From Saprospiraceae bacterium (lineage in GTDB: Bacteria; Bacteroidota; Bacteroidia; Chitinophagales; Saprospiraceae), in NCBI GenBank assembly GCA_020629715.1, contig JAHDCU010000002.1:372001-436000 (forward strand): a stretch of 64,000 bases of DNA, in the 5' to 3' direction. The translations under genes were made by a program, and so were the position numbers. Of the stretch, positions 26,218 to 36,314 are shown piece by piece (the stretch's first letter is position 1; each line of letters opens with the position of its first letter). Below the pieces are notes generated by a model. It was not told where the DNA came from and made no database searches. It saw only the letters and a program-made list of their open reading frames with translations.

Positions 26218-27396
26218 TTAGAGTTTTTCTATCATCATGGCAGAAGCGCCTCCGCCTCCATTACAAATAGCCGCTAAACCTAAGCCACCATTATGGGTAT
26301 CTAGGACATTACAAAGTGTTGTCACTATTCTTGCTCCGGAAGCTCCGAGTGGGTGCCCTAAGGATACAGCACCTCCATGAACATTCATCACATCTTGAGG
26401 TACCTCCATGATTTCTGAAAATGCCAAAGCTACTACTGAAAATGCTTCATTTACCTCAAAATGAGATATATCAGATATTCTCTTTCCTTTCTTAGCTAAT
26501 AATGCTTTTGCCGCCTTAGTAGGAGCTGTGGTAAACCACTCTGGTTCATGAGCAGCGTCGTTAAAACCAACGATACGAGCCACGGGAGTCAAATTATGCT
26601 CTTTAAGATACTTTTCACTTACTAAAACTACCGCTGCTGCTCCATCATTGATGGTACTCGCATTGGCAGCAGTTACTGTTCCGTCCTTATTAAAAGCAGG
26701 ACGCAATGCAGGTATCTTTTCGAACTTTACTTTTTTGTATTCTTCATCCTCTGTTACCAAAATCGGATCTCCTTTTCGCTGAGGTACTGATACTCCCACT
26801 ATTTCTTTACCCATCACACCTGATGTAGTAGCTGCGGCAGCACGTTCATAGGATTGTATGGCATATGCATCTTGCGATTCTCTGCTAATATTATACTTAG
26901 TTGCTGTAGCATCTGCATAATTACCCATGGCTATATGTTGGAACGCATCAGAAAGACCATCTTTAGATAGACCATCTACCATTTTGGTATCTCCAAACTT
27001 GGTACCCCATCTTGCTTTGGGCATATAATATGGAATAGCAGACATATTTTCCATTCCTCCAGCGACTACCACTTCATTTATACCTAGCATGATGGATTGT
27101 GCTCCGAGCATGATGGATTTCATACCAGATGAACAAACTTTATTGACAGTAGTACAAGGAACAGTATTGGGAATACCTGCACCTAATGCAGCTTGACGAG
27201 CTGGAGCCTGACCAAGGTTGGCAGAACATACATTGCCAAAAAAAACTTCATCCACATCTGTTGCTGATACTTCTGCTGCTTGTAGGGCACCTTTGATAGC
27301 GGTACTGCCTAATGAGGTTGCGGCAATATTAGCAAAGACACCTCCAAAGCTTCCCATGGGGGTTCTACGTGCAGAAACTATATATATTGGATTCAT
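26218..27396 (-). CDS. Acetyl-CoA C-acetyltransferase (thiolase)
   Basis: 392 residues, standard length. The active-site cysteine is Cys88 in NKVCSSGMKS, the histidine is in GHPLGASGARI and the second cysteine in CNGGGGASA. It condenses two acetyl-CoA to acetoacetyl-CoA, or runs in reverse in beta-oxidation and ketone use. A biosynthetic role feeding polyhydroxybutyrate is possible given the phasin-like genes 16 kb away, but no PHA synthase or reductase is in the window, so I do not assign phaA. Confidence 0.93.
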   Translation of the reverse strand: MNPIYIVSARRTPMGSFGGVFANIAATSLGSTAIKGALQAAEVSATDVDEVFFGNVCSANLGQAPARQAALGAGIPNTVPCTTVNKVCSSGMKSIMLGAQSIMLGINEVVVAGGMENMSAIPYYMPKARWGTKFGDTKMVDGLSKDGLSDAFQHIAMGNYADATATKYNISRESQDAYAIQSYERAAAATTSGVMGKEIVGVSVPQRKGDPILVTEDEEYKKVKFEKIPALRPAFNKDGTVTAANASTINDGAAAVVLVSEKYLKEHNLTPVARIVGFNDAAHEPEWFTTAPTKAAKALLAKKGKRISDISHFEVNEAFSVVALAFSEIMEVPQDVMNVHGGAVSLGHPLGASGARIVTTLCNVLDTHNGGLGLAAICNGGGGASAMMIEKL

Positions 27397-27616
27397 GATT
27401 AGGATATTTCTGTTAATTAAATGACTGAAAACTCAACGAAAGTACTCAATCCCATACGTATATAATAGTCTCCCCGTACTCATGGTTTAGTTTATCAGAT
27501 AAACTTGATTTAGTTCTATAGCATGTAATAGAATTAATCAAGTCTAAATCATAAATCTTTCAGGCCATGAATTTTCTAGGAAGTTGGCCTTCGTGAATCA
27601 CTCTAAACTATTGCAT

Positions 27617-29905
27617 TTATAGCGAGATATTTAGTCTGAAATTACCATAAAAATTTCTTGGTAGACCTGGATAGTAATATCGAGGAGCATTCCCTCCAAA
27701 ACTACCCGCATTGATTAATATCATACTGGCATATTGCTCATTTAATATATTTCTGATACCACCGTTTATATCTATACTCATTCGTCTCCATTCATATTTA
27801 TAGCCTAGCTGAGCGTCCAGTGTGGAGTATGCATCGCTGTAAATACTATTGTCATCTCGCATTGGCATTTCGCTCAAATACTTAAAGGAAAAGTTGCCGT
27901 ACCAATGATTGCGATAACTCCAAGGGGCGACTATATTTAAGTCATGTGGTGCTACACCTGTCATTTCATTACCCGAATAATCTTGATCATCATCTACGAA
28001 CTCATCAAAGCGATGATGACTATAGGTATATGTGATCATAGGATTGATAGTAAAATACCTTAGATTAAAGCGATAATCCAAATAAAGTTCTACCCCAGTA
28101 TGACTACTGCGTCCAGCGTTGATTCCTTGAAATTGATCCTCAGCAATGCGCTTTGCTACCAATAGATTGGATACCTGCATACTATAGATGCTCACTTCAT
28201 AATTCAGCTTATGGAGGTCTTTACTACCTTTAGCGCCAAGCTCAAAGTTCCATCCATCTTCTTGCTGAATATCAGGATTGTTTACTCCATCTGGAGTGAG
28301 AGTTTCTTCAAGTGTAGGTGTTGAAAATCCATGACTGATCAAGGCAAATAGCTGATGCTCATCAGTATATTGGTATTGAGCACTGATGCTTGGACTCCAC
28401 TTCCAATCGTATTGATAATCTCCTGAGTTATCTCCGTTTGATAAGAAAAGATCTTGGTAATCATATCGAGTTTTATTGATATTGAAACCTGTTAAGATGG
28501 ACCATTTCTCACCTAGTGTAAATTGACTCTGTGCAAAAACATTAAGATAAGATCGATCTTCTTGATTATCACTTAACATAGCTCCACTGCCCTCTTCCAG
28601 CGTCTCCAATGTACTCCACTCATAGTCTTCTTTATAATATTCTAGGCCAATGCTCAACTGTGGAAAATAAGTATCTTGATGCAGATCACGATAATCAAAA
28701 GTGGTACGAACGCCTAGACTATTACTTGATTCAATCAATGTATTAAATGGTCTGCGTTCATCATTTTCTCTGATGTTTCCGAAGATGGTTGTCTTGTTAC
28801 TGAAAGTCTCATTGTTTCGATTATTCGAAATGGTATATTCATTCGTGACACCAAAAATGAGTTTACTATAGTCCTCATTCCCTCTAGCATTTCCCCAAGT
28901 GAATGCTGCTTTCGTCGGTTCATTTAGATAATCATTTTCATTTAATGAGCTAGGTATAAAAGCTTTGCTATCGATATAGTTGACTAAAAGTGAAGTATTG
29001 TTTCTATCGTTTTGAAAAGTACTTAGATATAGGCTTGCTCCTTGTCGATCATATTCATTGTTGTCACGGTAGCCATCGCTATGTGTTTTATTGATATTGA
29101 GCTTCATATTGAAGGGCAGATAGCCCTTTCCTAAGGTTAGTGTATTTGTGGTACGAAGTAAACCATAAGAGCCAACTGTATTAGAACTTAGTAAATGATT
29201 ATTGGCTCGATCCGTTAGATTTCTAGTCTTCAGATGAATCATACCACCAAGACCAGCACCATAGCTTGTCGCTGTAGGACCACGATAGACTTGTACTTCA
29301 TCTATCATACCCAAATCAATATCCTCTATAGTCGTTTCTCCATCACCAGAAGTGAGTGGAATATCATTGAAATAAGCTCGAAGTCTTGAGGTAGAAAATA
29401 GTGATCGAGTTCCTATACCTCTAATCGTTATACGATTGGTATTGAGTGCTCCACTATGCATATAGACTCCGGGTACTCGGTTAATGAATGGAGTGATCGT
29501 CAGATCTATATCTTGCTTGAATTGATGAGCTTTTAGTTTTTGGATGGGCAGTGGAGCGGTATGCTCTAGGGAGGAGTTATCGGTAATAACAATTATTCCA
29601 GAAGGATCGCAAATTAATTCCATTGCTTGTTCCATTTTATGAACAGCATTCGTATGAGCCTTGAAAGTCTTTCTTTTGTATCCTAAATAGAAAATAATTA
29701 TGCTATCACTTTCTGTTATAAGATCTAAGATAAATTCTCCTTCTATATCCGTCGAAGTGCCATTTTCAGTACCCTTCTCAATCACATTGGCGCCGATAAG
29801 AGCCTCTCCAGTCTCATCCACTACTTTACCACTTATCATTTTTTGAGTAAAGCCATTAGTCAAGAATGAAACAATAATCAAAAACAAGAAAACGATCTTT
29901 TTCAT
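27617..29905 (-). CDS. TonB-dependent outer membrane receptor
   Basis: 762 residues with signal peptide. Residues 20-90 are a CarboxypepD_reg-like beta-sandwich (ISGKVVDETGEALIGANV). The plug follows (ITIRGIGTRSLFSTSRLRAYFNDIPL, then VQVYRGPTATSYGAGLGGMIHL), then a 22-strand type barrel ending in LPRNFYGNFRLNISL with a C-terminal Leu where Phe is more usual. The plug wording is closest to FecA/siderophore-type receptors rather than SusC. No SusD partner or uptake operon is adjacent, so the ligand is unknown. Transcribed alone, divergent from the sugar dehydrogenase gene. Confidence 0.9.
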   Translation of the reverse strand: MKKIVFLFLIIVSFLTNGFTQKMISGKVVDETGEALIGANVIEKGTENGTSTDIEGEFILDLITESDSIIIFYLGYKRKTFKAHTNAVHKMEQAMELICDPSGIIVITDNSSLEHTAPLPIQKLKAHQFKQDIDLTITPFINRVPGVYMHSGALNTNRITIRGIGTRSLFSTSRLRAYFNDIPLTSGDGETTIEDIDLGMIDEVQVYRGPTATSYGAGLGGMIHLKTRNLTDRANNHLLSSNTVGSYGLLRTTNTLTLGKGYLPFNMKLNINKTHSDGYRDNNEYDRQGASLYLSTFQNDRNNTSLLVNYIDSKAFIPSSLNENDYLNEPTKAAFTWGNARGNEDYSKLIFGVTNEYTISNNRNNETFSNKTTIFGNIRENDERRPFNTLIESSNSLGVRTTFDYRDLHQDTYFPQLSIGLEYYKEDYEWSTLETLEEGSGAMLSDNQEDRSYLNVFAQSQFTLGEKWSILTGFNINKTRYDYQDLFLSNGDNSGDYQYDWKWSPSISAQYQYTDEHQLFALISHGFSTPTLEETLTPDGVNNPDIQQEDGWNFELGAKGSKDLHKLNYEVSIYSMQVSNLLVAKRIAEDQFQGINAGRSSHTGVELYLDYRFNLRYFTINPMITYTYSHHRFDEFVDDDQDYSGNEMTGVAPHDLNIVAPWSYRNHWYGNFSFKYLSEMPMRDDNSIYSDAYSTLDAQLGYKYEWRRMSIDINGGIRNILNEQYASMILINAGSFGGNAPRYYYPGLPRNFYGNFRLNISL

Positions 29906-30130
29906 ATTAATTGATTTCTAACACAATGTAGTGACAATTTTGAGGCTAAAGTCATCTAGGTTGGTTTCTAATAGTCTTTGTGAAGTATAACTTTTAATTA
30001 GACACGTATTAATATTACTTAACACAACTTTACGCTGCATTTTGGAATGGTCTTTATATCTGAATTCTTAAAGCCGACTTCTCCGCTAATCGGCTCAACT
30101 ACTTGAAAAAGAAATCACTAATTTTACGCT

Positions 30131-31531
30131 ATGAGAATACTATCGCTCTTATTACTATTAAGCTTGACATTATCTACGATCAAAGCCCAAATAACCATAG
30201 AACTAGAAGAAACCACCCTTACCGAACGTGAAGTTGCAGTCGGTATACAAGTCCCATGGGAAATGCTGTACGGTCCTGATGACCATCTATGGATTACCGA
30301 AAAAAGAGGAAGAGTACTCAGAATGGAACCCAACTCAGGTGTCTCGGAAACTATCCTAAACATCGAAAATCTTGTAGAAGCCGATAGTGAGCCTGGACTA
30401 TTGGGGATGGCTCTACATCCTGATTTTGAGAATGTACCTAAAGTGTATTTGGTCTATAATTATATCGAAGGATTTTTTAATATTAAAGAACGTCTCGTAA
30501 GTTATGATTGGGATGGTACTAGCTTGACTAATGAAGTCATTTTACTTGATGATATCCCAGGTGGAAATATCCATAATGGAGCAAGACTATTGATATCTAG
30601 AGACGATAAAATCCTCATGACTACAGGTGATATCGGTAATGGCGGACTCTCTCAGGATCAATTGAATATTAATGGAAAGCTACTCAGAATAAATCTTGAC
30701 GGAAGTATTCCTGATGACAATCCTGATCCGAATAGTTATATCTACAGCTACGGTCATCGTAATAGTCAAGGGCTTGCATATGGACCACACGATCTACTCT
30801 ACTCTTCAGAACATGGAGCTCAGTCATCTGATGAATTTAATATCATCGAAGAAGATAGAAACTATGGTTGGCCAAACGTACAAGGAGCTTGCAACACCAA
30901 TTCGGAGATTAACTTCTGTAATACTTTCAACGTAAAAGAGCCATTGGCAGAGTGGTCTCCATGCGTAGCGGTCAACGATTTATGCTATTATGATCACCCA
31001 GCTATACCAGAGTGGCAAGGAAGTATGCTGATGGCAGTATTGGGAGGATTTGCCAAGCTCCCACGTATATCAGTGCTCAAACTTAGCGCAGATGGTCAAT
31101 CCGTTGAAAGCGAAGAGCAATATTTTAAGAACTATGGCAGGCTCAGGGATATATGTATTAATCCACATACAGGAGCCATCTATTTTGCCACTAATGGAAA
31201 TAGTTACCCAAGCTCAGGACCCAATAAAATAATCGAATACAGAAACTTAGCATTTTCAGGTGTTAATACTAATGAAACAGTTGTAAACGATGCGATTCAA
31301 ATAAAATCTAATCCTATTATTGGAGATCAACTCCAGTTTGCGGTAGATCCAATCTTTGTAAATGGTCAATATCACATCGTAGCATACAATGGATACTTAG
31401 CACTAAGTGGCTCTATTACTAATAATCCAAATATGCAGCTCAACTGTACTGCTCTTTCCGCAGGTAGTTACTTTATAAGAGTGATTAATGATGGTAAGGT
31501 GAGTACTAAGAGTTTTGTAGTTGCTCGTTGA
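30131..31531 (+). CDS. T9SS-exported PQQ-dependent sugar dehydrogenase-like protein
   Basis: 466 residues, signal peptide ending in IKAQ. The six-bladed propeller of the glucose/sorbosone dehydrogenase family is recognisable: VPWEMLYGPDDHLWITEKRG, GLLGMALHPDF, HNGARLLIS, YGHRNSQGLAYG and SSEHGAQSSDEFN (His and Arg residues that contact PQQ and calcium). The last 80 residues (SNPIIGDQLQFAV onward, ending SFVVAR) are a T9SS type A sorting domain, so the enzyme is predicted to be exported to the surface rather than kept in the periplasm. It probably oxidises aldose sugars; PQQ synthesis genes are not in this window. Confidence 0.88.
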   Translation: MRILSLLLLLSLTLSTIKAQITIELEETTLTEREVAVGIQVPWEMLYGPDDHLWITEKRGRVLRMEPNSGVSETILNIENLVEADSEPGLLGMALHPDFENVPKVYLVYNYIEGFFNIKERLVSYDWDGTSLTNEVILLDDIPGGNIHNGARLLISRDDKILMTTGDIGNGGLSQDQLNINGKLLRINLDGSIPDDNPDPNSYIYSYGHRNSQGLAYGPHDLLYSSEHGAQSSDEFNIIEEDRNYGWPNVQGACNTNSEINFCNTFNVKEPLAEWSPCVAVNDLCYYDHPAIPEWQGSMLMAVLGGFAKLPRISVLKLSADGQSVESEEQYFKNYGRLRDICINPHTGAIYFATNGNSYPSSGPNKIIEYRNLAFSGVNTNETVVNDAIQIKSNPIIGDQLQFAVDPIFVNGQYHIVAYNGYLALSGSITNNPNMQLNCTALSAGSYFIRVINDGKVSTKSFVVAR

Positions 31532-31539
31532 TTTTTTTG

Positions 31540-31700
31540 AACCATGGAGAGCACGTAGGACACGGAGTTGATTTTTTATGAGCTAACAACTAGTCCACTG
31601 ACAACTAGTTAACTTTTTTTACACAGAGAGGCACAGAGGGGCACTGATTTTCACAGAGTTATACATTTCTATACTGGTAACTTGTTCACTAACAACTAAT
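31540..31700. repeat. Low-complexity intergenic repeats
   Basis: Two degenerate families are visible. One is GGAGAGCAC / GGACACGGAG at 31550-31565 and again as CACAGAGAGGCACAGAG at about 31621-31637. The other is ACTGACAACTAG-type repeats at about 31585-31610 and 31688-31700. Such motifs recur between genes in many Bacteroidota and carry no gene here. Only the local repetition is seen; genome-wide copy number is not visible. Confidence 0.5.
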
Positions 31701-31753
31701 CATCTAAAATAATCTTTGAACTTGATATTGAACTTGGACTTAAGCTTAGACTT

Positions 31754-32887
31754 CTAAACCTTCCTACCCTTCCAATCAACCTTGAATGGCAATAAAGCAA
31801 CGAAGCCAGAAAAGATAATATGCAACATATGAAGAGGAGCTAAAAAGATGTACCATTTAGTATCTCGTGCTCTTCCAAAAAACTCCGAAATCTGATACAA
31901 ATAAAGATAATCTACTGCCCACTTGCATAGCATCTGAAACAGGGCTATAAATAAAGTCAAGAAGCCTGTAAAAGGCGCTAATATCAAATTAAGAAGGATA
32001 CTGCAATTGATCAAAAAAGTGGGGACTAAAACATTATAAATACCTTTTTGTGGATATGCACTTGATTTTGACGCCCATCTGATGCGTTGACGTATAAATC
32101 CTGATACAGTAGGCTCAGTTTTCGTGGTCACGGCAGCCTCTTTGGATTTCAGAAAACTTACCGATCTTGGATTTTCTAATGCGATATTTTGGATCAAAAA
32201 CATATCATCACCTGAGGCTATATCATTGCTTTCGTAGGCTTCATTTTTTAAGCGCTGAAACATTGATTTCTTAAAGGCCATATTAGCGCCATTGGCCATA
32301 TGATATTGTTGACTTTTGATACCGTGCAGTGTTGCTCCCATAGTACCTAGTAGGTCACATGATTGAAATCGATGAAAAAAAGCATCATTTTCTTCAAACA
32401 CTACGGGCATAGCCACAAAGTCCTTTTTATACGCTGAGATATACTGATCCAGTAACAATAACCATGTGGGAGTAACTGTACAATCGGCATCTGTTGTTAC
32501 AATCCACTCATGCTTAGCTTGCTCTACTCCATGGGATAAAGCAGCCTTTTTGCCATGTAAACCACTGTCTAACTGTAACAATCGGACACCATGATCTGCA
32601 TAACTAGATACCATCTCAGTAGTTTGATCCTTACTGTGATCATCCACAACTATGATCTCGTATTGATCCTTTGGGAAATTAGATGCTAAAATACTTTCAA
32701 TACATTTTCGGATGTTTGATTCCTCATTTCTGGCAGCAATGATTATAGAAAACTGGTGATTCTGATCTGTATTAGAGTCACTAGATTTAAATTCTTCAGA
32801 CGATTGCCAGCTTGTCAAGACTCCAAGAAGCATCAATACGTAAAATATTGCCAATCCTGCACAGATAAAAAAATAGGTAATAATCAC
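31754..32887 (-). CDS. Family 2 glycosyltransferase, membrane-anchored
   Basis: 377 residues. One N-terminal transmembrane helix is followed by a GT-A domain: FSIIIAARNEESNIRKC, IVVDDHSKDQ, and the DXD as TTDADC near 133-135. An acceptor-side QRIRWASK motif lies near 265, then three C-terminal hydrophobic segments. This plan fits processive or polyprenol-linked GT2 enzymes of envelope glycan synthesis. Donor and product are unknown. The gene starts only 3 bases after the stop of the upstream membrane protein, so they are co-transcribed. Confidence 0.88.
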   Translation of the reverse strand: MIITYFFICAGLAIFYVLMLLGVLTSWQSSEEFKSSDSNTDQNHQFSIIIAARNEESNIRKCIESILASNFPKDQYEIIVVDDHSKDQTTEMVSSYADHGVRLLQLDSGLHGKKAALSHGVEQAKHEWIVTTDADCTVTPTWLLLLDQYISAYKKDFVAMPVVFEENDAFFHRFQSCDLLGTMGATLHGIKSQQYHMANGANMAFKKSMFQRLKNEAYESNDIASGDDMFLIQNIALENPRSVSFLKSKEAAVTTKTEPTVSGFIRQRIRWASKSSAYPQKGIYNVLVPTFLINCSILLNLILAPFTGFLTLFIALFQMLCKWAVDYLYLYQISEFFGRARDTKWYIFLAPLHMLHIIFSGFVALLPFKVDWKGRKV

Positions 32888-32890
32888 AAT

Positions 32891-33352
32891 TTAATCGAAT
32901 AATTGCTCATAATCTGATGATGTAGAATTAGACTGTTTAGACTTTTGCTTATTTAGGTCTGGAAGTTCTAGGAAGTCATCGTCCTCTTGTACTTCCTCAT
33001 ATTGTGTATACTCATTTTTCTTTTCGAGCATTCCCTTGAGTTTATAACTCGTATAGGCTTTAAAAAGTAAGAATAAAGAAACTAGAGGAAATCCAAAGAA
33101 GGTCAGCAGTACCATAAGTACGGCCATCACTGCATTTTTTTGAAACAATCCGATGATGTATTTTCCATAATTAATCACCACTTTATAGTCTAAAAACAAA
33201 GCTATGATCAAGAGGAAAGGCGCAGCAACTGAAAGCCAAGTATATAACTGTCCAGCTACCCAAAATAGTCCAAAAAACAGAGCAATGATAAGTATGAGGG
33301 GTACTATACCACCAAAAGGACTCCGATTAGTATTATATTGAAATAAGGTCAT
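32891..33352 (-). CDS. Hypothetical membrane protein paired with the glycosyltransferase
   Basis: 153 residues: three to four hydrophobic segments in the first 110 residues (FGGIVPLILIIALFFGLFW; WLSVAAPFLLIIALFLDY; AVMAVLMVLLTFFGFPL) and a polar, acidic tail (EEVQEDDDFLELPD) in the cytoplasm. Not recognised. It is the first gene of the pair with the GT2 enzyme, suggesting a role with that enzyme at the inner membrane. Confidence 0.7.
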   Translation of the reverse strand: MTLFQYNTNRSPFGGIVPLILIIALFFGLFWVAGQLYTWLSVAAPFLLIIALFLDYKVVINYGKYIIGLFQKNAVMAVLMVLLTFFGFPLVSLFLLFKAYTSYKLKGMLEKKNEYTQYEEVQEDDDFLELPDLNKQKSKQSNSTSSDYEQLFD

Positions 33353-33439
33353 TCGTTATTTTGATATTGTCTAATTATATAACACAAATCATGTTTATTA
33401 ATATCCCTAAAACACGATTATTTATATAAAAATAGTCAA

Positions 33440-35221
33440 TTATGACTCAAGCACCTCTTCAGCATCGACGAATTGCATTTCGTACAATTCTTTGTATCGA
33501 CCATCTGCGATCTGTAAAAGTTCATCATGTGATCCATACTCTAGTCGTTTACCATTACCCATGACTAAAATTTTATCCGCATGTTTGATGGTAGTCAATC
33601 TATGTGCAATGATGATACTGGTACGCTTATCTATCAATTTTTCTATAGCATGTTGAATAACCGCCTCTGTCTGAGTATCTATGCTTGACGTAGCTTCATC
33701 CAAAATAAGAATGCGCGGATCAAAAACTAGTGCTCTGGCAAAAGAAATTAATTGACGTTGCCCAACTGAAAGGTTGAGGCCTCTTTCTGTGATATGAAAA
33801 TCGTAGCCTCTTGGCAGAGCATCAATATATACATCTGCTCCTATGGTTTCGGCTGCATGCCTTACTTGTTCTATTGTGATACTTTCATCCTTCAATCGTA
33901 TATTATCAAATACGGTCCCATTGAATAAAAATACATCTTGTAATACGATAGAGGTCTGTTGTCGTAGACTATTGAGTTCGTAAGATCTGATCGAAGTATT
34001 ATCGATCAATACTTCGCCTTTCTGAAACTCATAAAATCTTGATAAAATATTAATGATTGTCGTCTTTCCACTTCCTGTACTTCCGACAATAGCTAGAGTC
34101 TCACCCGCTTTTATATCAAAATTTAGATCTTGAAAAACATCTCGCTTACCATCATAACTGAAGCCTACATGATCAAATTTGATATCACCTTTTAGTTCTG
34201 TAGCTATGATTGTTCCTTTGTTTTCTATTTGCTCTGTATTATCCAAAATTCCATAGATTCGATCCGCAGCTACCATCCCCATTTGTAAGGTATTGAACTT
34301 ATCCGCTAGCATACGTACAGGTCTAAAAAGCATATTAAGATAAACCGGGAAAGCAACCAATACTCCAAAGGTAACTCCACTATCATTGAGGTAACTACCT
34401 GCTCCCCACCATACCATCAATGCTAGTGCCGCAGCACTAATAATATCTACTACAGGGAAAAATACAGCATAATATAGTATGGCATTTAAGTTGGCTTGAG
34501 TATAAGATCTATTGATTTCTTTAAATCGCTCTTTCTCCTGCTCTTCTGCATTGAATATCTGTACGATTTTCATACCTGATATACGCTCTTGTAAGAATGC
34601 ATTCATTCTAGAAATTTCTGCTCTAACCACTTGAAACGCAGCTCTTACTTTCTCTTTAAAAACATAAGTAGCGATGATCAGAAAAGGGAGTGAAGTCAGG
34701 CAAATTAAGGTCAATTTCCAGCTAGTAAATAGCATAACAATAATAATCACCAGAATGGCTAAAATATCAGCTATAATAGTTAGGAATCCTTGAGAAAACA
34801 AGGTGTTAATGGTCTCCACATCGTTTATAGTACGTGTGGTAGTAGTACCAACCGCAGTCTTATCAAAAAAACCTAATCTTAAACTATTGATGTGTTTGAA
34901 GACTTTTATCCGTAGATCTCTAATCGCTAATTGCCCTAGCAATGCTGATCTATGAATAAATAAGTACCTCAAGATAACGTTGGCTACGATGAAAACGACA
35001 AATATTTGTATCCAAAAACCTATACCTTCTATACTGCCGTCAGAGATATGATTATCCACTATGATTTGTATAATCTTAGGTCTAGCAACATTGATGGGGG
35101 CAATGATTACTGCCAGGAAAATACACAGCCAAAACAAGGCTCGATATGGTTGAGCAAGTTGAAGTACTCGACCAAGCAGTTTTAGATCTAATTTTTTCGT
35201 TTGTGTATTTACCTTACTCAT
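33440..35221 (-). CDS. ABC transporter, fused permease-ATPase (MsbA-like exporter half)
   Basis: About 593 residues from the ATG at 35221; an in-frame TTG 33 bases upstream is less likely. Six transmembrane helices (about 30-310) are followed by the ATPase: Walker A VGSTGSGKTT, Q-loop, signature LSVGQRQ, Walker B ILILDEATSS and the H-loop IIIAHRLT. One polypeptide carries both halves, so it works as a homodimer or with a partner encoded elsewhere. The family includes lipid A flippases and multidrug exporters; MsbA identity is not proven. Follows radC by 57 bases on the same strand. Confidence 0.9.
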   Translation of the reverse strand: MSKVNTQTKKLDLKLLGRVLQLAQPYRALFWLCIFLAVIIAPINVARPKIIQIIVDNHISDGSIEGIGFWIQIFVVFIVANVILRYLFIHRSALLGQLAIRDLRIKVFKHINSLRLGFFDKTAVGTTTTRTINDVETINTLFSQGFLTIIADILAILVIIIVMLFTSWKLTLICLTSLPFLIIATYVFKEKVRAAFQVVRAEISRMNAFLQERISGMKIVQIFNAEEQEKERFKEINRSYTQANLNAILYYAVFFPVVDIISAAALALMVWWGAGSYLNDSGVTFGVLVAFPVYLNMLFRPVRMLADKFNTLQMGMVAADRIYGILDNTEQIENKGTIIATELKGDIKFDHVGFSYDGKRDVFQDLNFDIKAGETLAIVGSTGSGKTTIINILSRFYEFQKGEVLIDNTSIRSYELNSLRQQTSIVLQDVFLFNGTVFDNIRLKDESITIEQVRHAAETIGADVYIDALPRGYDFHITERGLNLSVGQRQLISFARALVFDPRILILDEATSSIDTQTEAVIQHAIEKLIDKRTSIIIAHRLTTIKHADKILVMGNGKRLEYGSHDELLQIADGRYKELYEMQFVDAEEVLES

Positions 35222-35278
35222 AAGTCCATGCAAAGTAACATATATTCTCCGCAATGGTTTGGATAAAAGTAGGGTGCT

Positions 35279-35983
35279 TTATAACATCCCTTCATCAGCA
35301 AAGCTATAATATCCATCATCCGTTACAATTAGATGATCGTTGACTTGCATATCCAAAAGTTTAGCTGCTTCAGAAATTCTTTTAGTGACTTTGATATCTG
35401 CGGCACTAGGTCTTAGATTTCCCGATGGATGATTATGAACTAAAATCAGAGTACTTGCGAGATGAGCGATCGCAGATTTTAGTATTGGCCGAGTATCTAC
35501 AACGGTACCAGAGACTCCACCTTTACTGATCAATTCTAATTTGATAACATGCCCTGCCCGATCCTGTAGTATGACCCAAAACTCTTCTAACCGAAGATCC
35601 AATAATTTAGACTTGACCACCTCATAAGCATCGGCGCTACATGTGATTTTTTTCTTTTTGGTTTTTTTGGTATCTCTTCTGCGTCGCCCCAGCTCTAGGG
35701 CGGCTATAATACTGATTGCTTTCGCCTCTCCTACTCCCTTAAATTGAGTCAAGTCTTTAACTTCCAATTTACTGAGTTCAAATAAATCGTTATTTACGGA
35801 TTGTAATATTCTTTGCCCCAATCCAACAGCAGTCTCTTCTCTCGATCCTGACCTCATTAAAATGGCAATGAGTTCGGCATCGGTAAGGTTTTGCCTACCG
35901 ATGGCTAAGAGCTTTTCACGTGGACGGTCATCCTCTGCCCATGATTTGATGTTTAGGTTCTGATTTGGGATTTGAATTTTAAT
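35279..35983 (-). CDS. radC: RadC-family JAB/MPN protein with a non-AUG start
   Basis: The MPN domain has the metal motif HNHPSGNLRPSAADI, and the helix-hairpin-helix region is LTQFKGVGEAKAISIIAALE. An ATG at 35857 would cut off the conserved N-terminus: upstream the same frame reads SWAEDDRPREKLLAIG and LTDAELIAIL, which belongs to every RadC. Back to the in-frame TAG there is no ATG, GTG or TTG; the best candidate is ATT at 35981-35983, giving about 234 residues, the normal length. Either an AUU start or a base error lies here. The role of RadC is unsettled; DNA repair was the original proposal. Confidence 0.85.
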   Translation of the reverse strand: MKIQIPNQNLNIKSWAEDDRPREKLLAIGRQNLTDAELIAILMRSGSREETAVGLGQRILQSVNNDLFELSKLEVKDLTQFKGVGEAKAISIIAALELGRRRRDTKKTKKKKITCSADAYEVVKSKLLDLRLEEFWVILQDRAGHVIKLELISKGGVSGTVVDTRPILKSAIAHLASTLILVHNHPSGNLRPSAADIKVTKRISEAAKLLDMQVNDHLIVTDDGYYSFADEGML

Positions 35984-36314
35984 ATAATTTGTATGATCTA
36001 AAAAAGACTATTGCGCAAATCAAAGTTGATTATAACCCATAAAATTTTAAAGCTATGCCGAATATATTCTTAATCGAAAAACTTAATGTACTTTCTTAAA
36101 CCAAAAGAAAGCAATTTAAAGTAATAGATGGACTTTTCTTAATTACTGCTTTTCAGATATATTTCTAAAGATTAGATTTTAATATTAGGTTGGTCTAAAA
36201 ACATTAATATATTCTGGTAATCAATGTTAGTCTTTTTAAAATATTTAAATGAATCCACTACCTTTGAAATTTAGTCTAAACTATTGAAATTCAAAAACAA
36301 TAATTTTTTTTTAA
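35984..36314. other. AT-rich intergenic region between radC and the immunity-like gene
   Basis: About 330 bases with no credible coding frame. A plus-strand TACCTTTG (36259-36266) and a T9 run near 36303-36311 follow each other, which could be a short antisense transcript, but there is no stable hairpin to support it. Confidence 0.4.

Noticed and set aside
26218-27396. Assignment of the thiolase as phaA of a PHB pathway
   Set aside because: No PHA synthase or acetoacetyl-CoA reductase is in the window and the gene is 16 kb from the phasin-like genes.
36259-36311. Plus-strand -7 box followed by a T run, possible small antisense RNA
   Set aside because: No stable hairpin and no -33 element; AT-rich DNA produces such matches by chance.
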